Source: WQUF01 sp031549525 (GTDB lineage: Bacteria > Bacillota > Clostridia > Clostridiales > Clostridiaceae). From it: a DNA stretch of 57,263 bases. Location: positions 1 through 57,263 of the forward strand of contig JAVBPQ010000088.1 in assembly GCA_031549525.1 (NCBI GenBank), in the 5' to 3' direction. Positions 40,763-49,312 of this stretch are shown piece after piece. The first letter of the stretch is position 1. Each line of letters opens with the position of its first letter. A program made the translations under genes and the position numbers. Under the pieces are notes generated by a model. That model worked only from the letters and a program-made list of their open reading frames with translations, was not told the origin of the DNA and ran no database searches.

Positions 40763-42302
40763 TTTTCCTCCCTAACATCAAATCCATAAATGGATTGAAA
40801 TATTGATTAGCCTTTTCATATACTCCAGACAACCCCTTACCTGAGTTTTCAGCCCTCTTTACTCCAGCAAATATACCTTCTTCTAAGGTTTTAAATAAGC
40901 CTATCTTCTCTATCCTCTCTAAAAGATCAGAAGTCTTAAGAAGAACCTCCTCAGCTCTTTTCTCTATTATTCCCCCCTCTTTAAATGTTATCTCATCTCC
41001 TAAATCTTCCATGGTATTAAATACATATTTTGCATTTTCTATAGATAAAGCTCTATCTGACATAAAAGGAGTATGTATAGCTTCTGTGAGCATTCCTAAA
41101 AGGTGTATCTTTTGATTTGTAAGTATTGTTGCTACATTAAATAAAGTATCTTGAACATGGCTTTTAAATATATTCCCTGTTTTAAATTTAGTAGGAGGCA
41201 TATACTTTAAGGGTGCATTAGGAAATATTTCCCTTGCCATTTTTGCTTGAGCTATTTCAAATAAAAATCCATTTTTAACACTTGGATCTATTTCAAAAGC
41301 ATGACCAAGTCCCATTTGATTTTCAGGAATCCTTGCAAGATAAGCAAATTGTTCATTTATAAATTGAGAAGCTAAAACAGTATAGGCCTCCTCAACTGCA
41401 TCTGCTGTGGTTAAATAGTTGTCTTCCCCAGTGTTTATTATTATCCCTGCAAATCCATTTATAGCTCTGGAAAAAAACTGATCTATTAGGGTCCTCTTCA
41501 TATTTATATCTCTAAAGAGTACCCCATACAATGCATCATTTAACATAACATCTAATCTCTCTAAAGCTCCCATAGCTGCTATTTCAGGCATACAAAGACC
41601 TGAACAATAATTACACAGCCTTATATATCTCTTTTCTTCAATGGAAACCTCATCTAATGCTTTCCGCATCAATTTAAAATTCTCCTGAGTTGCAAAGGTT
41701 CCCCCAAACCCCTCTTTAGTTGCCCCATAAGGCACATAATCGAGGAGACTTTGGCCTGTTGTTCTTATGACTGCAATGACATCCGCACCTTGCTTTGCTG
41801 CTGCAGTTGCTTGGATTATATCTTCATAAATATTTCCTGTTGCAACGATTACATATATGTATGGTCCCTTTTTATCTTTAAACTCATTTAAAAACTCATC
41901 TCGCCTTTTTCTATTCATCCTTATTTTTTCTACAGAATTTTCTGCTATATCTAATAGAGCAAGCTTAATGTCGAATATATCTTTATTTTCAAGCTTTGTT
42001 ATATCTAAAGATTCTTTATCTATTTTATTTGCAATCTCTAAAGGTGTGAGATTTAAATTTATCATAGCATTTCCTATAAAATATGAGGCTCCATTTTCTA
42101 AGACTCCTTTATCCACTAGATGGTCTACCAAAATATTAGGAAGAGGAACTCCCATATCATTAACTCCATCTATTCCAAGAAGCCTGCATATGGTCCTTTC
42201 CACAGATACAGTGGTATGCTTATCTATAAACTCTTGAGTTTTTAATGCTATATTTTTAGCATGTTCTCTCGATTTTTTTACTAATTCTTTATTTAAATTC
42301 AT
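40749..42302 (-). CDS. kamD: Lysine 5,6-aminomutase, alpha subunit
   Basis: This 517-residue TIM-barrel subunit carries PLP and the substrate site; recognisable segments are TVSVERTICRLLGIDGVND, VRTTGQSLLDYVPYGATKEG-type sequence (here IRTTGQSLLDYVPYGATKE) and INTGEDNYLTTADAVEE. It forms the alpha2beta2 enzyme with KamE. AAGGAGATATAA precedes the ATG, and the kamC stop overlaps the start region by 14 bases. Expression is therefore tightly coupled to the reactivase genes and to KamE. Length and sequence are typical of Clostridium and Fusobacterium enzymes. Confidence 0.95.
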   Translation of the reverse strand: MNLNKELVKKSREHAKNIALKTQEFIDKHTTVSVERTICRLLGIDGVNDMGVPLPNILVDHLVDKGVLENGASYFIGNAMINLNLTPLEIANKIDKESLDITKLENKDIFDIKLALLDIAENSVEKIRMNRKRRDEFLNEFKDKKGPYIYVIVATGNIYEDIIQATAAAKQGADVIAVIRTTGQSLLDYVPYGATKEGFGGTFATQENFKLMRKALDEVSIEEKRYIRLCNYCSGLCMPEIAAMGALERLDVMLNDALYGVLFRDINMKRTLIDQFFSRAINGFAGIIINTGEDNYLTTADAVEEAYTVLASQFINEQFAYLARIPENQMGLGHAFEIDPSVKNGFLFEIAQAKMAREIFPNAPLKYMPPTKFKTGNIFKSHVQDTLFNVATILTNQKIHLLGMLTEAIHTPFMSDRALSIENAKYVFNTMEDLGDEITFKEGGIIEKRAEEVLLKTSDLLERIEKIGLFKTLEEGIFAGVKRAENSGKGLSGVYEKANQYFNPFMDLMLGRKNDDK

Positions 42303-43764
42303 TTATATCTCCTTTTATATAATTCTCTTCTATTGCACATAATATATCAGAGCTTAATCCTAGCAATCTGCAAATATTAAGGGCATCCTTTGGAACTGAT
42401 TCATTATTTTCTATTTTTATGATTTTATAATCCATATATTGTGAAATTAAATTTAAATAGTCTTCAGGGTTTAATTTCTTATTTTTCTTAAATTCTGAAT
42501 TTTTAAGACCAGCTACCTGATAATGATTAAATTTTTCATCTGCTACATTATCATAGTGAGTTGACATTAATGTGATGGATAATTTTGAGTTTAAATACTC
42601 TCCAATTGATTTTACTATTATAGCCCCTTCATGAGGATTTGTGCCACGAGCAAATTCATCTAAACAAACAAAGGCAAAGCCATGGTTTACATCATTAATA
42701 ATCTCATTAAATTTGATTATCTCTGCTCCAAATGTGGATAGTCCGGTAGAGATAGACTGCATATCTTCTGAAATTAAGTGTATATGCTGAAACATGCATA
42801 TGGATGCTTCCTTTGCAAAAACAAAAAATCCCATGTGAAGCAAAAATATATTGAGAACAAAGGTCTTAATAGCTACGCTCTTACCCCCCATGTTGGCCCC
42901 TGTTAAAAATGTTGTTCCCCTTTTTAACTCTATTGTTAAGGGAGTAAATTTTCTATTCCTTGATTTTAAGATCTCATAGACTTCTGGATTATATACATCT
43001 TTAAAATAGACCATATTAGAATCATTGATGTTTGGATATGTACAATCATATTCCTTAGCAAGATTAGCTTTTGCAAATATTAAATCAAAATTTGCCATGC
43101 TCTCTATATTCTTTTTAAAAACTTCTAAATAAGGTCTAAGCTTTTTTGCGATCTCTTCTTTTACCTTTAGTTCCTCTTCTTCTTCAAGGTTTACAATCTT
43201 ATGCCTTCTATTTCTTAATTCATCTACCTTACTTGAATGTCTATTTAATATTATCGCATCTTCAATATCTCTCTTTAGCGCGCGTATTTTCTTTAATCTA
43301 TCAGAATATAATTCGCTTATATAAAAGCTTGCTACCCTTCTTTTATCTATATCTAAAATATCTAAAGCTTCTTTTAAGCTTAAAAAATTAATATTAAAAA
43401 GATTAAGGTGCTTTATCTTTTTAAAGATATCAAATATATCTTCATTTATAAATAAAAACGACTTTATTTCAAAGAGCTCCACTTCATCTAAAGGGTAATG
43501 CTCTATTTTTTTAAGAGACCCCCTAATATTCCTTAGTTTTTTAAAATAAGATTGTAAAGCTTGAAATTCACCTTTAAATTCATCATAGTTATCAATTATT
43601 ATCTTTATATTGCTTAATTCTAATATCAATAAATCCTTATCTTCAATCTCATAAGGCCTTATTTTTTTAATTTTATCTTTTCCATAGCAAGAGGATAAAG
43701 ATAATTTATCTAGTATAAAATCAAATCCGATAATTTTTTTTTGAAAATCACTTAAAAAAATCAT
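42289..43764 (-). CDS. kamC: KamC: MutS-like ATPase of the lysine 5,6-aminomutase reactivase
   Basis: This protein of about 491 residues resembles the MutS ATPase core: Walker A TGANMGGKSVAIKTF, Walker B FVCLDEFARGTNPHEG and the preceding lever/coiled-coil region (about 180-235). It lacks MutS mismatch-binding domain I. In lysine operons it accompanies KamB and is taken to reactivate the aminomutase after suicide inactivation, by exchanging damaged B12. I moved the start to the ATG at 43764 because AAGAGG lies 6 bases before it. It follows kamB by 10 bases. Confidence 0.87.
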   Translation of the reverse strand: MIFLSDFQKKIIGFDFILDKLSLSSCYGKDKIKKIRPYEIEDKDLLILELSNIKIIIDNYDEFKGEFQALQSYFKKLRNIRGSLKKIEHYPLDEVELFEIKSFLFINEDIFDIFKKIKHLNLFNINFLSLKEALDILDIDKRRVASFYISELYSDRLKKIRALKRDIEDAIILNRHSSKVDELRNRRHKIVNLEEEEELKVKEEIAKKLRPYLEVFKKNIESMANFDLIFAKANLAKEYDCTYPNINDSNMVYFKDVYNPEVYEILKSRNRKFTPLTIELKRGTTFLTGANMGGKSVAIKTFVLNIFLLHMGFFVFAKEASICMFQHIHLISEDMQSISTGLSTFGAEIIKFNEIINDVNHGFAFVCLDEFARGTNPHEGAIIVKSIGEYLNSKLSITLMSTHYDNVADEKFNHYQVAGLKNSEFKKNKKLNPEDYLNLISQYMDYKIIKIENNESVPKDALNICRLLGLSSDILCAIEENYIKGDINEFK

Positions 43765-43774
43765 ATAATACCTC

Positions 43775-44797
43775 TTACTCCACAGCATTCATAATAGGCA
43801 GGGAGAGTTTAGATTTAAGCTTCTCTTTAAATTCATCCTTATGAAAATCATAACCTAAACTTGAAAATGGATTTATAAAAACAGCTATTAAGTTTATTTT
43901 ATTTAACACATATATATTTATTCCCTTAAATAGGAGCCTATCATAAATTTTTTTAGATATAAAAACTTTGCTTCCATCTTCAAAGATAAGCTTTATATCC
44001 TTATTTATTTTATTTGAGATTAGAATTTTATTAAATAAGCTATCTAAAATAGCTCCTCCTATAAAGATATACTCAGTGTTATGATCTACATTGTCTAGTA
44101 TTGTATTGTAATCGTCTAATATATTTTTATTAAAGGCTTTAAAAGAATGATCATGATTTATAAATACGATATTTTCTAATGGGGATCTTTTTAGTAAAAT
44201 GCTCCTTATCCTATCATCATAAATTGAGTTAAGGCATAAAAGATTGCATGTATTAACGGTTTCTTCGATTACAATATCCATATTTTTATTTAAAGAAGCT
44301 CCAGCACATAATATTGTGCCATCTGTTATTGATGGATCTGCCATAGTCTTTCTGCTTAAAGCTCCATCTATTATTATCTTATCTACACCATAACCTTTAA
44401 AGATATCGCATATATGTTTAACCTGACTTGTGATGGAAGGGCCGCACAGATATACATAACCGTCGCTTAGAGAGCGCATTATTATAACCTCACCTAGAGG
44501 CGTGTTTATATATGTATTTTCTAGTATTTCTTTTGTTATATCGCAATATTTTATTAAATTTTTCGAGGTTGCAATTATTGTATTATACCTCACATAAACA
44601 GCAGGTTTTGATGTGTTTGTAACTAAATCCAAAGTTTCACCATCTAAGCCTATAGACGTTAAAGAGAGGGAATGATTAACCCCCTCTAAGTCCTCCATTA
44701 TTTTATTTAAAACAGTGGTTTTTCCTGCATTCTTTGACATGCCTATAATTGAAATAGAATGATAGCTTTTTATTAAATTTAAAAGCTCATCTGCCAT
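43775..44797 (-). CDS. kamB: KamB: P-loop subunit of the lysine 5,6-aminomutase reactivase
   Basis: This 340-residue protein has an N-terminal P-loop (SIIGMSKNAGKTTVLNKI, about residues 14-31) and a central segment IDGALSRKTMADPSITDG. It belongs to the KamB group always found with KamC between kamA and kamD. It is thought to work with KamC in aminomutase reactivation, though I know of no detailed mechanism. Its ATG overlaps the end of kamA by 11 bases. AAAAAAAGG lies upstream, inside kamA. Confidence 0.85.
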   Translation of the reverse strand: MADELLNLIKSYHSISIIGMSKNAGKTTVLNKIMEDLEGVNHSLSLTSIGLDGETLDLVTNTSKPAVYVRYNTIIATSKNLIKYCDITKEILENTYINTPLGEVIIMRSLSDGYVYLCGPSITSQVKHICDIFKGYGVDKIIIDGALSRKTMADPSITDGTILCAGASLNKNMDIVIEETVNTCNLLCLNSIYDDRIRSILLKRSPLENIVFINHDHSFKAFNKNILDDYNTILDNVDHNTEYIFIGGAILDSLFNKILISNKINKDIKLIFEDGSKVFISKKIYDRLLFKGINIYVLNKINLIAVFINPFSSLGYDFHKDEFKEKLKSKLSLPIMNAVE

Positions 44798-46037
44798 TAG
44801 ACCTTTTTTTCCTCTCTAACATCTCAGGTTCCATAGATAATTTTTGCCCGCTTATAAGACCTGCAATACCTGTAAGAGGCAGAGGATCCTTTTCTCCCTT
44901 GCACACAGGGCAGCTGCAGTTTTCTTTATAATTTTTAGGCTCTATATAGGTTGTAATAACCCCTTCAAAATTTCTTAAAATGGTCTTATTAGGTGCTTGA
45001 GAGATTATATAATTTGGCATCACTGGAATTTTACCGCCGCCTCCTGGAGCATCAACTACAAAGGTAGGAACAGCAAAACCAGAGGTGTGACCACGAAGAG
45101 CTTCTATGATCTCTATACCTTTTGAAACTGGCGTTCTAAAATGCTCTAGACCTTGCGATAGATCACATTGATAAATATAATAAGGACGGACTCTTATTTT
45201 TACAAGGTCATGAACCAATTTTTTCATAACATGAACACAGTCGTTTATACCTGCAAGGAGAACTGACTGATTTCCTAGAGGGATTCCTGCATCTGCAAGC
45301 CTTGCACATGCTAATTTTGATTCTTCTGTGATTTCATTAGGGTGATTAAAATGAGTATTTAACCAAATAGGATGATATTTTTTTAGCATATTTACAAAAT
45401 CCTCTGTTATCCTTTGAGGCAAAACTACAGGGATCCTTGAGCCTAATCTTATGATTTCAACATGTTCTATGGCTCTTAACCTCTTTAAGATATATTCAAG
45501 CCGATCATCAGATATTAGAAGGCAATCTCCTCCTGAAATTAAAACATCTCGTATTGCATAGGTTTTAGCAATATAATCTATAGCATCATCGATCTGCTTT
45601 TTTGGTAGAATATCATCATTTTGCCCTGCAAATCTTCTTCTTGTGCAATGCCTGCAATACATAGAACATTGATCTGTCACTAAAAAAAGCACCCTATCAG
45701 GATATCTATGAGTTAACCCTTTAACTGGAGAATCTCCATCCTCATGGAGGGGATCTTCTAAATCAGATTTTGATTTGTTTAATTCAAAAGCTGTAGGTAT
45801 AGCCTGTTTTCGTATTGGATCATCAGGATCATCTTTATTTATTAAAGAAAGATAATAAGGAGTAATAGCCATCCTAAGGCTCTCTAAGCATTTAACGATT
45901 CCTTCCTCTTCGTCTTTTGTAAGCACAACATATTTTTTTAATTCATCTAGTGTTTGTATGCGGTTTCTCATCTGCCATTTCCAGTCATTCCAATCATCAT
46001 CAGGTACAAATGGGAATAATTCATTCCTTCTATTCAT
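44787..46037 (-). CDS. kamA: Lysine 2,3-aminomutase
   Basis: This 416-residue radical SAM enzyme converts L-lysine to L-beta-lysine using PLP. The radical SAM cluster motif is CSMYCRHCTRRRFAG (Cys 130/134/137 by approximate count), and a C-terminal CPVCKG motif (about residues 381-386) is the zinc site. DVLISGGDCLLI and RLGSRIPVVLPQRI are family signatures. It commits lysine to fermentation. GAGGAGGAAA precedes the ATG, and kdd ends 20 bases upstream. Confidence 0.97.
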   Translation of the reverse strand: MNRRNELFPFVPDDDWNDWKWQMRNRIQTLDELKKYVVLTKDEEEGIVKCLESLRMAITPYYLSLINKDDPDDPIRKQAIPTAFELNKSKSDLEDPLHEDGDSPVKGLTHRYPDRVLFLVTDQCSMYCRHCTRRRFAGQNDDILPKKQIDDAIDYIAKTYAIRDVLISGGDCLLISDDRLEYILKRLRAIEHVEIIRLGSRIPVVLPQRITEDFVNMLKKYHPIWLNTHFNHPNEITEESKLACARLADAGIPLGNQSVLLAGINDCVHVMKKLVHDLVKIRVRPYYIYQCDLSQGLEHFRTPVSKGIEIIEALRGHTSGFAVPTFVVDAPGGGGKIPVMPNYIISQAPNKTILRNFEGVITTYIEPKNYKENCSCPVCKGEKDPLPLTGIAGLISGQKLSMEPEMLERKKRSNGR

Positions 46038-46057
46038 ATTTTCCTCCTCAAAAGAAA

Positions 46058-47098
46058 TTAAATATACGTTTCTTCAAAAATCTTCCTAAGGGCTTTACTT
46101 TCTCTTAATTCTGAAAGAGTTATCTCTGCATGGTGTTTTGTATAGCCATTTCCTATAATCATAGTCACATCTTTGCCACATCCTTCTGCCCCTAGTGCTG
46201 CTTTTGTAAAACTTGTTGCCATGGAAAAAAAGTATACAATTCCATTATCATGAACAGGCAGTATGCATGACATCTCTGTATTTTCAGTATTTACACAGCA
46301 TATTGAAATATCATATTCAACTCCATTATTTATTGCTAACGATTTTTCTAAAACATCCATAGGCCGTGTTGCATCTGCTACTATGACTTCATGAAATAAC
46401 TTATTTTCAATAAGCCTACTTATCTGCTCTTCCTTTCTAACAACTCCTACTACCTTACCTACAGGCCCTACTCTTTTCATAGCTTCAAAACCGCAGAGCA
46501 TACCAGATTTTCCATTTGCTCCAAGGATCAATACGCTATCTCCTGGCTTTACAAGCTTTGCTGTTTGAGCAGGTGCACCTGCAACATCAAGGGCAGAAAG
46601 GGCAATTTCCTCTGAAATATCAGAAGGAAGTTTTGCATATATTCCGCTTTCAAACAATATAGCCTTTGCCTCTACATCTACCCTATCTATTTTTTTATGA
46701 ATCTTCTTTATCTTCTCAATCTTTAAAGGAGTTAAAGACAGGGATACTAAAGATGCAATCCTATCCCCTACTTTTAAATCCCTATTTAATAAATCATCTC
46801 CAATTTGCAAAACCTCTCCTATAAACATTCCTCCTGAACCTGTCACAGGGTTTTGCATCTTTCCTCTTTCTAAAACGATTTTTAATATCATATCCTTTAT
46901 CTTCTCTTCATCACCTAAAGCTTCATCCTCAATCTGTTTAAATGAAGCAGAATCTATATTAAGAGATGTCACATCCACTAAAATTTCATTTGAATAGATA
47001 TCATCCATATTATTATCAATTTTTAAAGCTGCCTGAGTTAAAACTCCTTTTGGCTCTATCACCCTGTGAGTTCCATATTTGTTTCCCTTTCTTTGCAT
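46058..47098 (-). CDS. kdd: L-erythro-3,5-diaminohexanoate dehydrogenase
   Basis: This 346-residue NAD-dependent dehydrogenase oxidatively deaminates 3,5-diaminohexanoate to 3-keto-5-aminohexanoate. The N-terminal part GTHRVIEPKGVLTQAALKIDN and the nucleotide-binding VLILGANGKSGMLCGFEAM (about residues 184-202) are typical, as is the medium-chain dehydrogenase-like fold. TTAGGAGGAATT precedes the ATG, and it starts 10 bases after kce ends. It is part of the single lysine transcript. Confidence 0.95.
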   Translation of the reverse strand: MQRKGNKYGTHRVIEPKGVLTQAALKIDNNMDDIYSNEILVDVTSLNIDSASFKQIEDEALGDEEKIKDMILKIVLERGKMQNPVTGSGGMFIGEVLQIGDDLLNRDLKVGDRIASLVSLSLTPLKIEKIKKIHKKIDRVDVEAKAILFESGIYAKLPSDISEEIALSALDVAGAPAQTAKLVKPGDSVLILGANGKSGMLCGFEAMKRVGPVGKVVGVVRKEEQISRLIENKLFHEVIVADATRPMDVLEKSLAINNGVEYDISICCVNTENTEMSCILPVHDNGIVYFFSMATSFTKAALGAEGCGKDVTMIIGNGYTKHHAEITLSELRESKALRKIFEETYI

Positions 47099-47108
47099 AC
47101 AATTCCTC

Positions 47109-47933
47109 CTAAACTTCTTTTAATCCAAGTATTCTCCTTGCTTCTTTTGGAGTTGCAATATCTCTTTCAAGCTCTTTTGCAATTCTAGATACCTTCTCCA
47201 CAAGCTCTCCATTTGATTTTGCAATTACCCCTTTTCTTAAGTAAATATTATCTTCAAAACCCACTCTAACATGTCCTCCCATAATTATAGAAACTGCTGC
47301 CATCTGAAATTCATATCTTCCAATGCCAGATACCGTAAATGTAGAGCCATAAGGTATGCTCTCCTTCATAAAAACTAAATCCCTAACCTCAGCCGAGATG
47401 CCTCCATTTACTCCCATTACAAAATTAAAATGCATTGGATCTTTTATAAAGCCCTTTTTATTTAACCTGATAGCCATGTCTATCATGCCTTTGTCAAAAA
47501 CCTCAATCTCAGGCTTTATTCCATAATCTATCATCTTTTTTCCAAATTCTTTTATGGTATTTTCAGTATTTACAAAGATATCATCTCCTCCAAAATTGCA
47601 AGTTCCGCAATCTAATGTGGCCATTTCAGGGTTTAACTCTATAGGCTTAAGTCTCTCCTCATTTTTCATACCTACAGCGCCTCCAGTAGAAGGCTGAATT
47701 ATAACATCAGGGCATATCTTTCTTATGGCATCCATACAAAGTTTAAACCTTGCTTTATCCTGTGTAGGAGTTCCATCATCTTCTCTAACATGAAGATGTA
47801 TTATAGATGCACCTGCTATATAGCTCATATAAGCTTCCTTTGCAATCTCTTCTACAGTATAGGGAACATTTGGATTCTTTTCCTTTGTAACTTCAGCTCC
47901 GCATATTGCAGCTGTTATAATCATTTTCTCCAC
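47109..47933 (-). CDS. kce: 3-keto-5-aminohexanoate cleavage enzyme
   Basis: This 274-residue zinc-dependent BKACE-family enzyme condenses 3-keto-5-aminohexanoate with acetyl-CoA to give acetoacetate and 3-aminobutyryl-CoA. Zinc and substrate motifs are SIIHLHVREDDGTPTQD (residues about 43-59; His 46 and 48) and the later PSTGGAVG and HVRVGFEDNIYL. The start is GTG with AAGGGG 6 bases upstream; kal ends 10 bases before. The acetoacetate made here needs a CoA-transferase such as the one encoded at 56143. Confidence 0.95.
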   Translation of the reverse strand: MEKMIITAAICGAEVTKEKNPNVPYTVEEIAKEAYMSYIAGASIIHLHVREDDGTPTQDKARFKLCMDAIRKICPDVIIQPSTGGAVGMKNEERLKPIELNPEMATLDCGTCNFGGDDIFVNTENTIKEFGKKMIDYGIKPEIEVFDKGMIDMAIRLNKKGFIKDPMHFNFVMGVNGGISAEVRDLVFMKESIPYGSTFTVSGIGRYEFQMAAVSIIMGGHVRVGFEDNIYLRKGVIAKSNGELVEKVSRIAKELERDIATPKEARRILGLKEV

Positions 47934-47943
47934 ACTATACCCC

Positions 47944-48327
47944 TTATCTTTTTCTTTGTTTATCCTTAGTAACTACACAAGTCCCAGTAGCTCTACACAC
48001 CACTATTGGCTCACCTAACACATCGCATGCTGAATCGTTTACATCTGGTCTTGGAATTATCACCTTCTTAGCTTCAAACCTCATCTTCCTAGATGTGTTC
48101 CCTTTTTCTGTTATCTCTCCTGTAGCTTCAATAAAATCTCCTGCATATACAGGTGCAAGAAATTCTACAGAATCATACGCTCTAAATAGACCTTCATCGC
48201 CGTCATTTTGTATAAGGAGCTCTGTTGCTATATCTCCAAACAATTGAAGCATCCTAGCTCCATCTACCAAACTTCCTCCATAGTGTGCATCATGAGCGCT
48301 CATCCTAATCCTGATTAATGCTTTCAT
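47944..48327 (-). CDS. kal: 3-aminobutyryl-CoA ammonia-lyase
   Basis: This 127-residue hotdog-fold enzyme removes ammonia from L-3-aminobutyryl-CoA to give crotonyl-CoA, which then enters butyrate formation. The sequence RIRMSAHDAHYGGSLVDGARMLQLFGDIATELL (quoted by its parts RIRMSAHDAHYGG and LVDGARMLQLFGD) is characteristic. It is the first gene of the lysine operon, with TAGGAGGTTATT before the ATG. The riboswitch and terminator lie directly upstream. Confidence 0.94.
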   Translation of the reverse strand: MKALIRIRMSAHDAHYGGSLVDGARMLQLFGDIATELLIQNDGDEGLFRAYDSVEFLAPVYAGDFIEATGEITEKGNTSRKMRFEAKKVIIPRPDVNDSACDVLGEPIVVCRATGTCVVTKDKQRKR

Positions 48328-48349
48328 AATAACCTCCTAAAAATTATAA

Positions 48350-48382
48350 AGCGCTATCTATGCAATTTGCATAGATAGCGCT
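48350..48382 (-). terminator. Perfect 16-bp terminator hairpin of the lysine operon leader
   Basis: AGCGCTATCTATGCAA and TTGCATAGATAGCGCT (minus strand 48382-48350) form a perfect stem around one base, followed by TTATAATTTTT. It ends about 15 bases before the kal ribosome site, so it could both terminate and hide the site. Its first arm contains CTATCT, which is also the 3' strand of the riboswitch P1 stem. Confidence 0.8.
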
Positions 48383-48541
48383 CCACTTAAATAAAATGGC
48401 AAAAATATAACACTAAGTCATACTCTCAAGAGATTTCATATGAATCTAAAATCTCTTTCGGCAGATGACACATTCATTTTTATCATCAGAAATTCATTTC
48501 CTTAACATACAAAAATTACCTTGCCATCTGCTCCTCTACCT
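48373..48541 (-). promoter_or_regulatory. Lysine riboswitch (L box), predicted ON switch
   Basis: Minus-strand order and spacing match the lysine aptamer. P1 is AGGTAG (48541-48536) with CTATCT (48378-48373). The core AGAGGAGC follows, P2 is GCAGATG/CATCTGC, and the invariant GCCGAAAG comes after it. P3 is AGAGATTT/AAATCTCT, and P5 is CCATTT/AAGTGG just before AGCGCTATCT, closely like GGAGGGCTATCT in B. subtilis lysC. Since the P1 3' strand lies inside the terminator arm, lysine binding should disrupt the terminator and allow transcription of lysine-degrading genes. The aptamer call is from motif comparison by eye. Confidence 0.82.
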
Positions 48542-48547
48542 AATATT

Positions 48548-48576
48548 AATGTATTAAGAAAATTCAATTTTGTCAA
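48548..48576 (-). promoter_or_regulatory. Promoter of the lysine fermentation operon
   Basis: On the minus strand TTGACA (48576-48571), a 17-base spacer and TACATT (48553-48548) place the transcription start near 48540, right at the 5' edge of the riboswitch. Confidence 0.75.
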
Positions 48577-48672
48577 CAAATTTTTTTCTCTTGTAAAAAA
48601 TATAAAATACTGCAACAATATACATAAGAAATTTTTTAAAATTATAAATAATGTGCATGAAAAGAGGACTAT

Positions 48673-49191
48673 ATGAAAAGAGAATTTTTTATTGCTGGGC
48701 TTTTTATAGCCTTTGACCAAATAATAAAGATATTTATAAAATTTTATGCTATGAATTCTTACATAGTTTTAATTCCTGATGTGATAAGATTTCAGCCTGT
48801 TCAGAATACAAATTTAAATTGGGTTGCAAGCATGATAGGAATTACCATGCCTGTAATCTTCATGGTATTCTTTCAGTCAATAGCCATGATTATATGCATA
48901 CTCTTTTATAAATTTGAAATATATAAAATTAAAGTACCACATATATGGCTTACCCTATCATTTTGTTTTATGTTTTCAGGAATAGTCTGCTCATTTATTG
49001 ATGTGGTATTCTGGGGAGGAAGCATAGATTTTATAGGGCTATTTGACTGGTTTACTTTCGATACAAAAGATGTATATTTAAATGCAGGATGGATAAGCAT
49101 GATACTTTTTTCAAATACGACAAGTTACGAAAATTCAAAGGATATATCTTTTAAATCATGGCTTTTTAATAAATTAAAGTTTAAACAATAA
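48673..49191 (+). CDS. Signal peptidase II (LspA)-like membrane protein
   Basis: This 172-residue protein has four membrane segments and the LspA layout: FDQIIK in the first segment (like the conserved DQxxK), then CSFIDVVFWGGSIDFIG and FTFDTKDVYL in the C-terminal half. Both expected catalytic aspartates (in SIDF and TKDV) are present, but the GN and FNxAD residues are changed (CS and FDTKD) and the dyad spacing is shorter. It may be an active, diverged aspartic protease rather than the housekeeping enzyme. It lies just before the exosortase genes on the same strand. AGAGGA precedes the ATG. Confidence 0.7.
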   Translation: MKREFFIAGLFIAFDQIIKIFIKFYAMNSYIVLIPDVIRFQPVQNTNLNWVASMIGITMPVIFMVFFQSIAMIICILFYKFEIYKIKVPHIWLTLSFCFMFSGIVCSFIDVVFWGGSIDFIGLFDWFTFDTKDVYLNAGWISMILFSNTTSYENSKDISFKSWLFNKLKFKQ

Positions 49192-49210
49192 AATATTTTT
49201 ATCCTTTTAT

Positions 49211-49272
49211 AATATATTTTTATTGTTATTCAATAAAAATATATTGACTTTTAGATATAAAGTTTGTAAAAT
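49211..49272 (+). promoter_or_regulatory. Terminator hairpin and promoter before the exosortase gene
   Basis: AATATATTTTTATTG (49211-49225) and CAATAAAAATATATT (49231-49245) form a perfect 15-bp hairpin. The promoter TTGACT (49244-49249), 17-base spacer, TAAAAT (49267-49272) starts right at its end. The exosortase cassette can therefore be transcribed on its own. Confidence 0.75.
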
Positions 49273-49312
49273 CATATTAAAGATCTTTTAAAAATCTTGG
49301 AGGTACTTTTAA

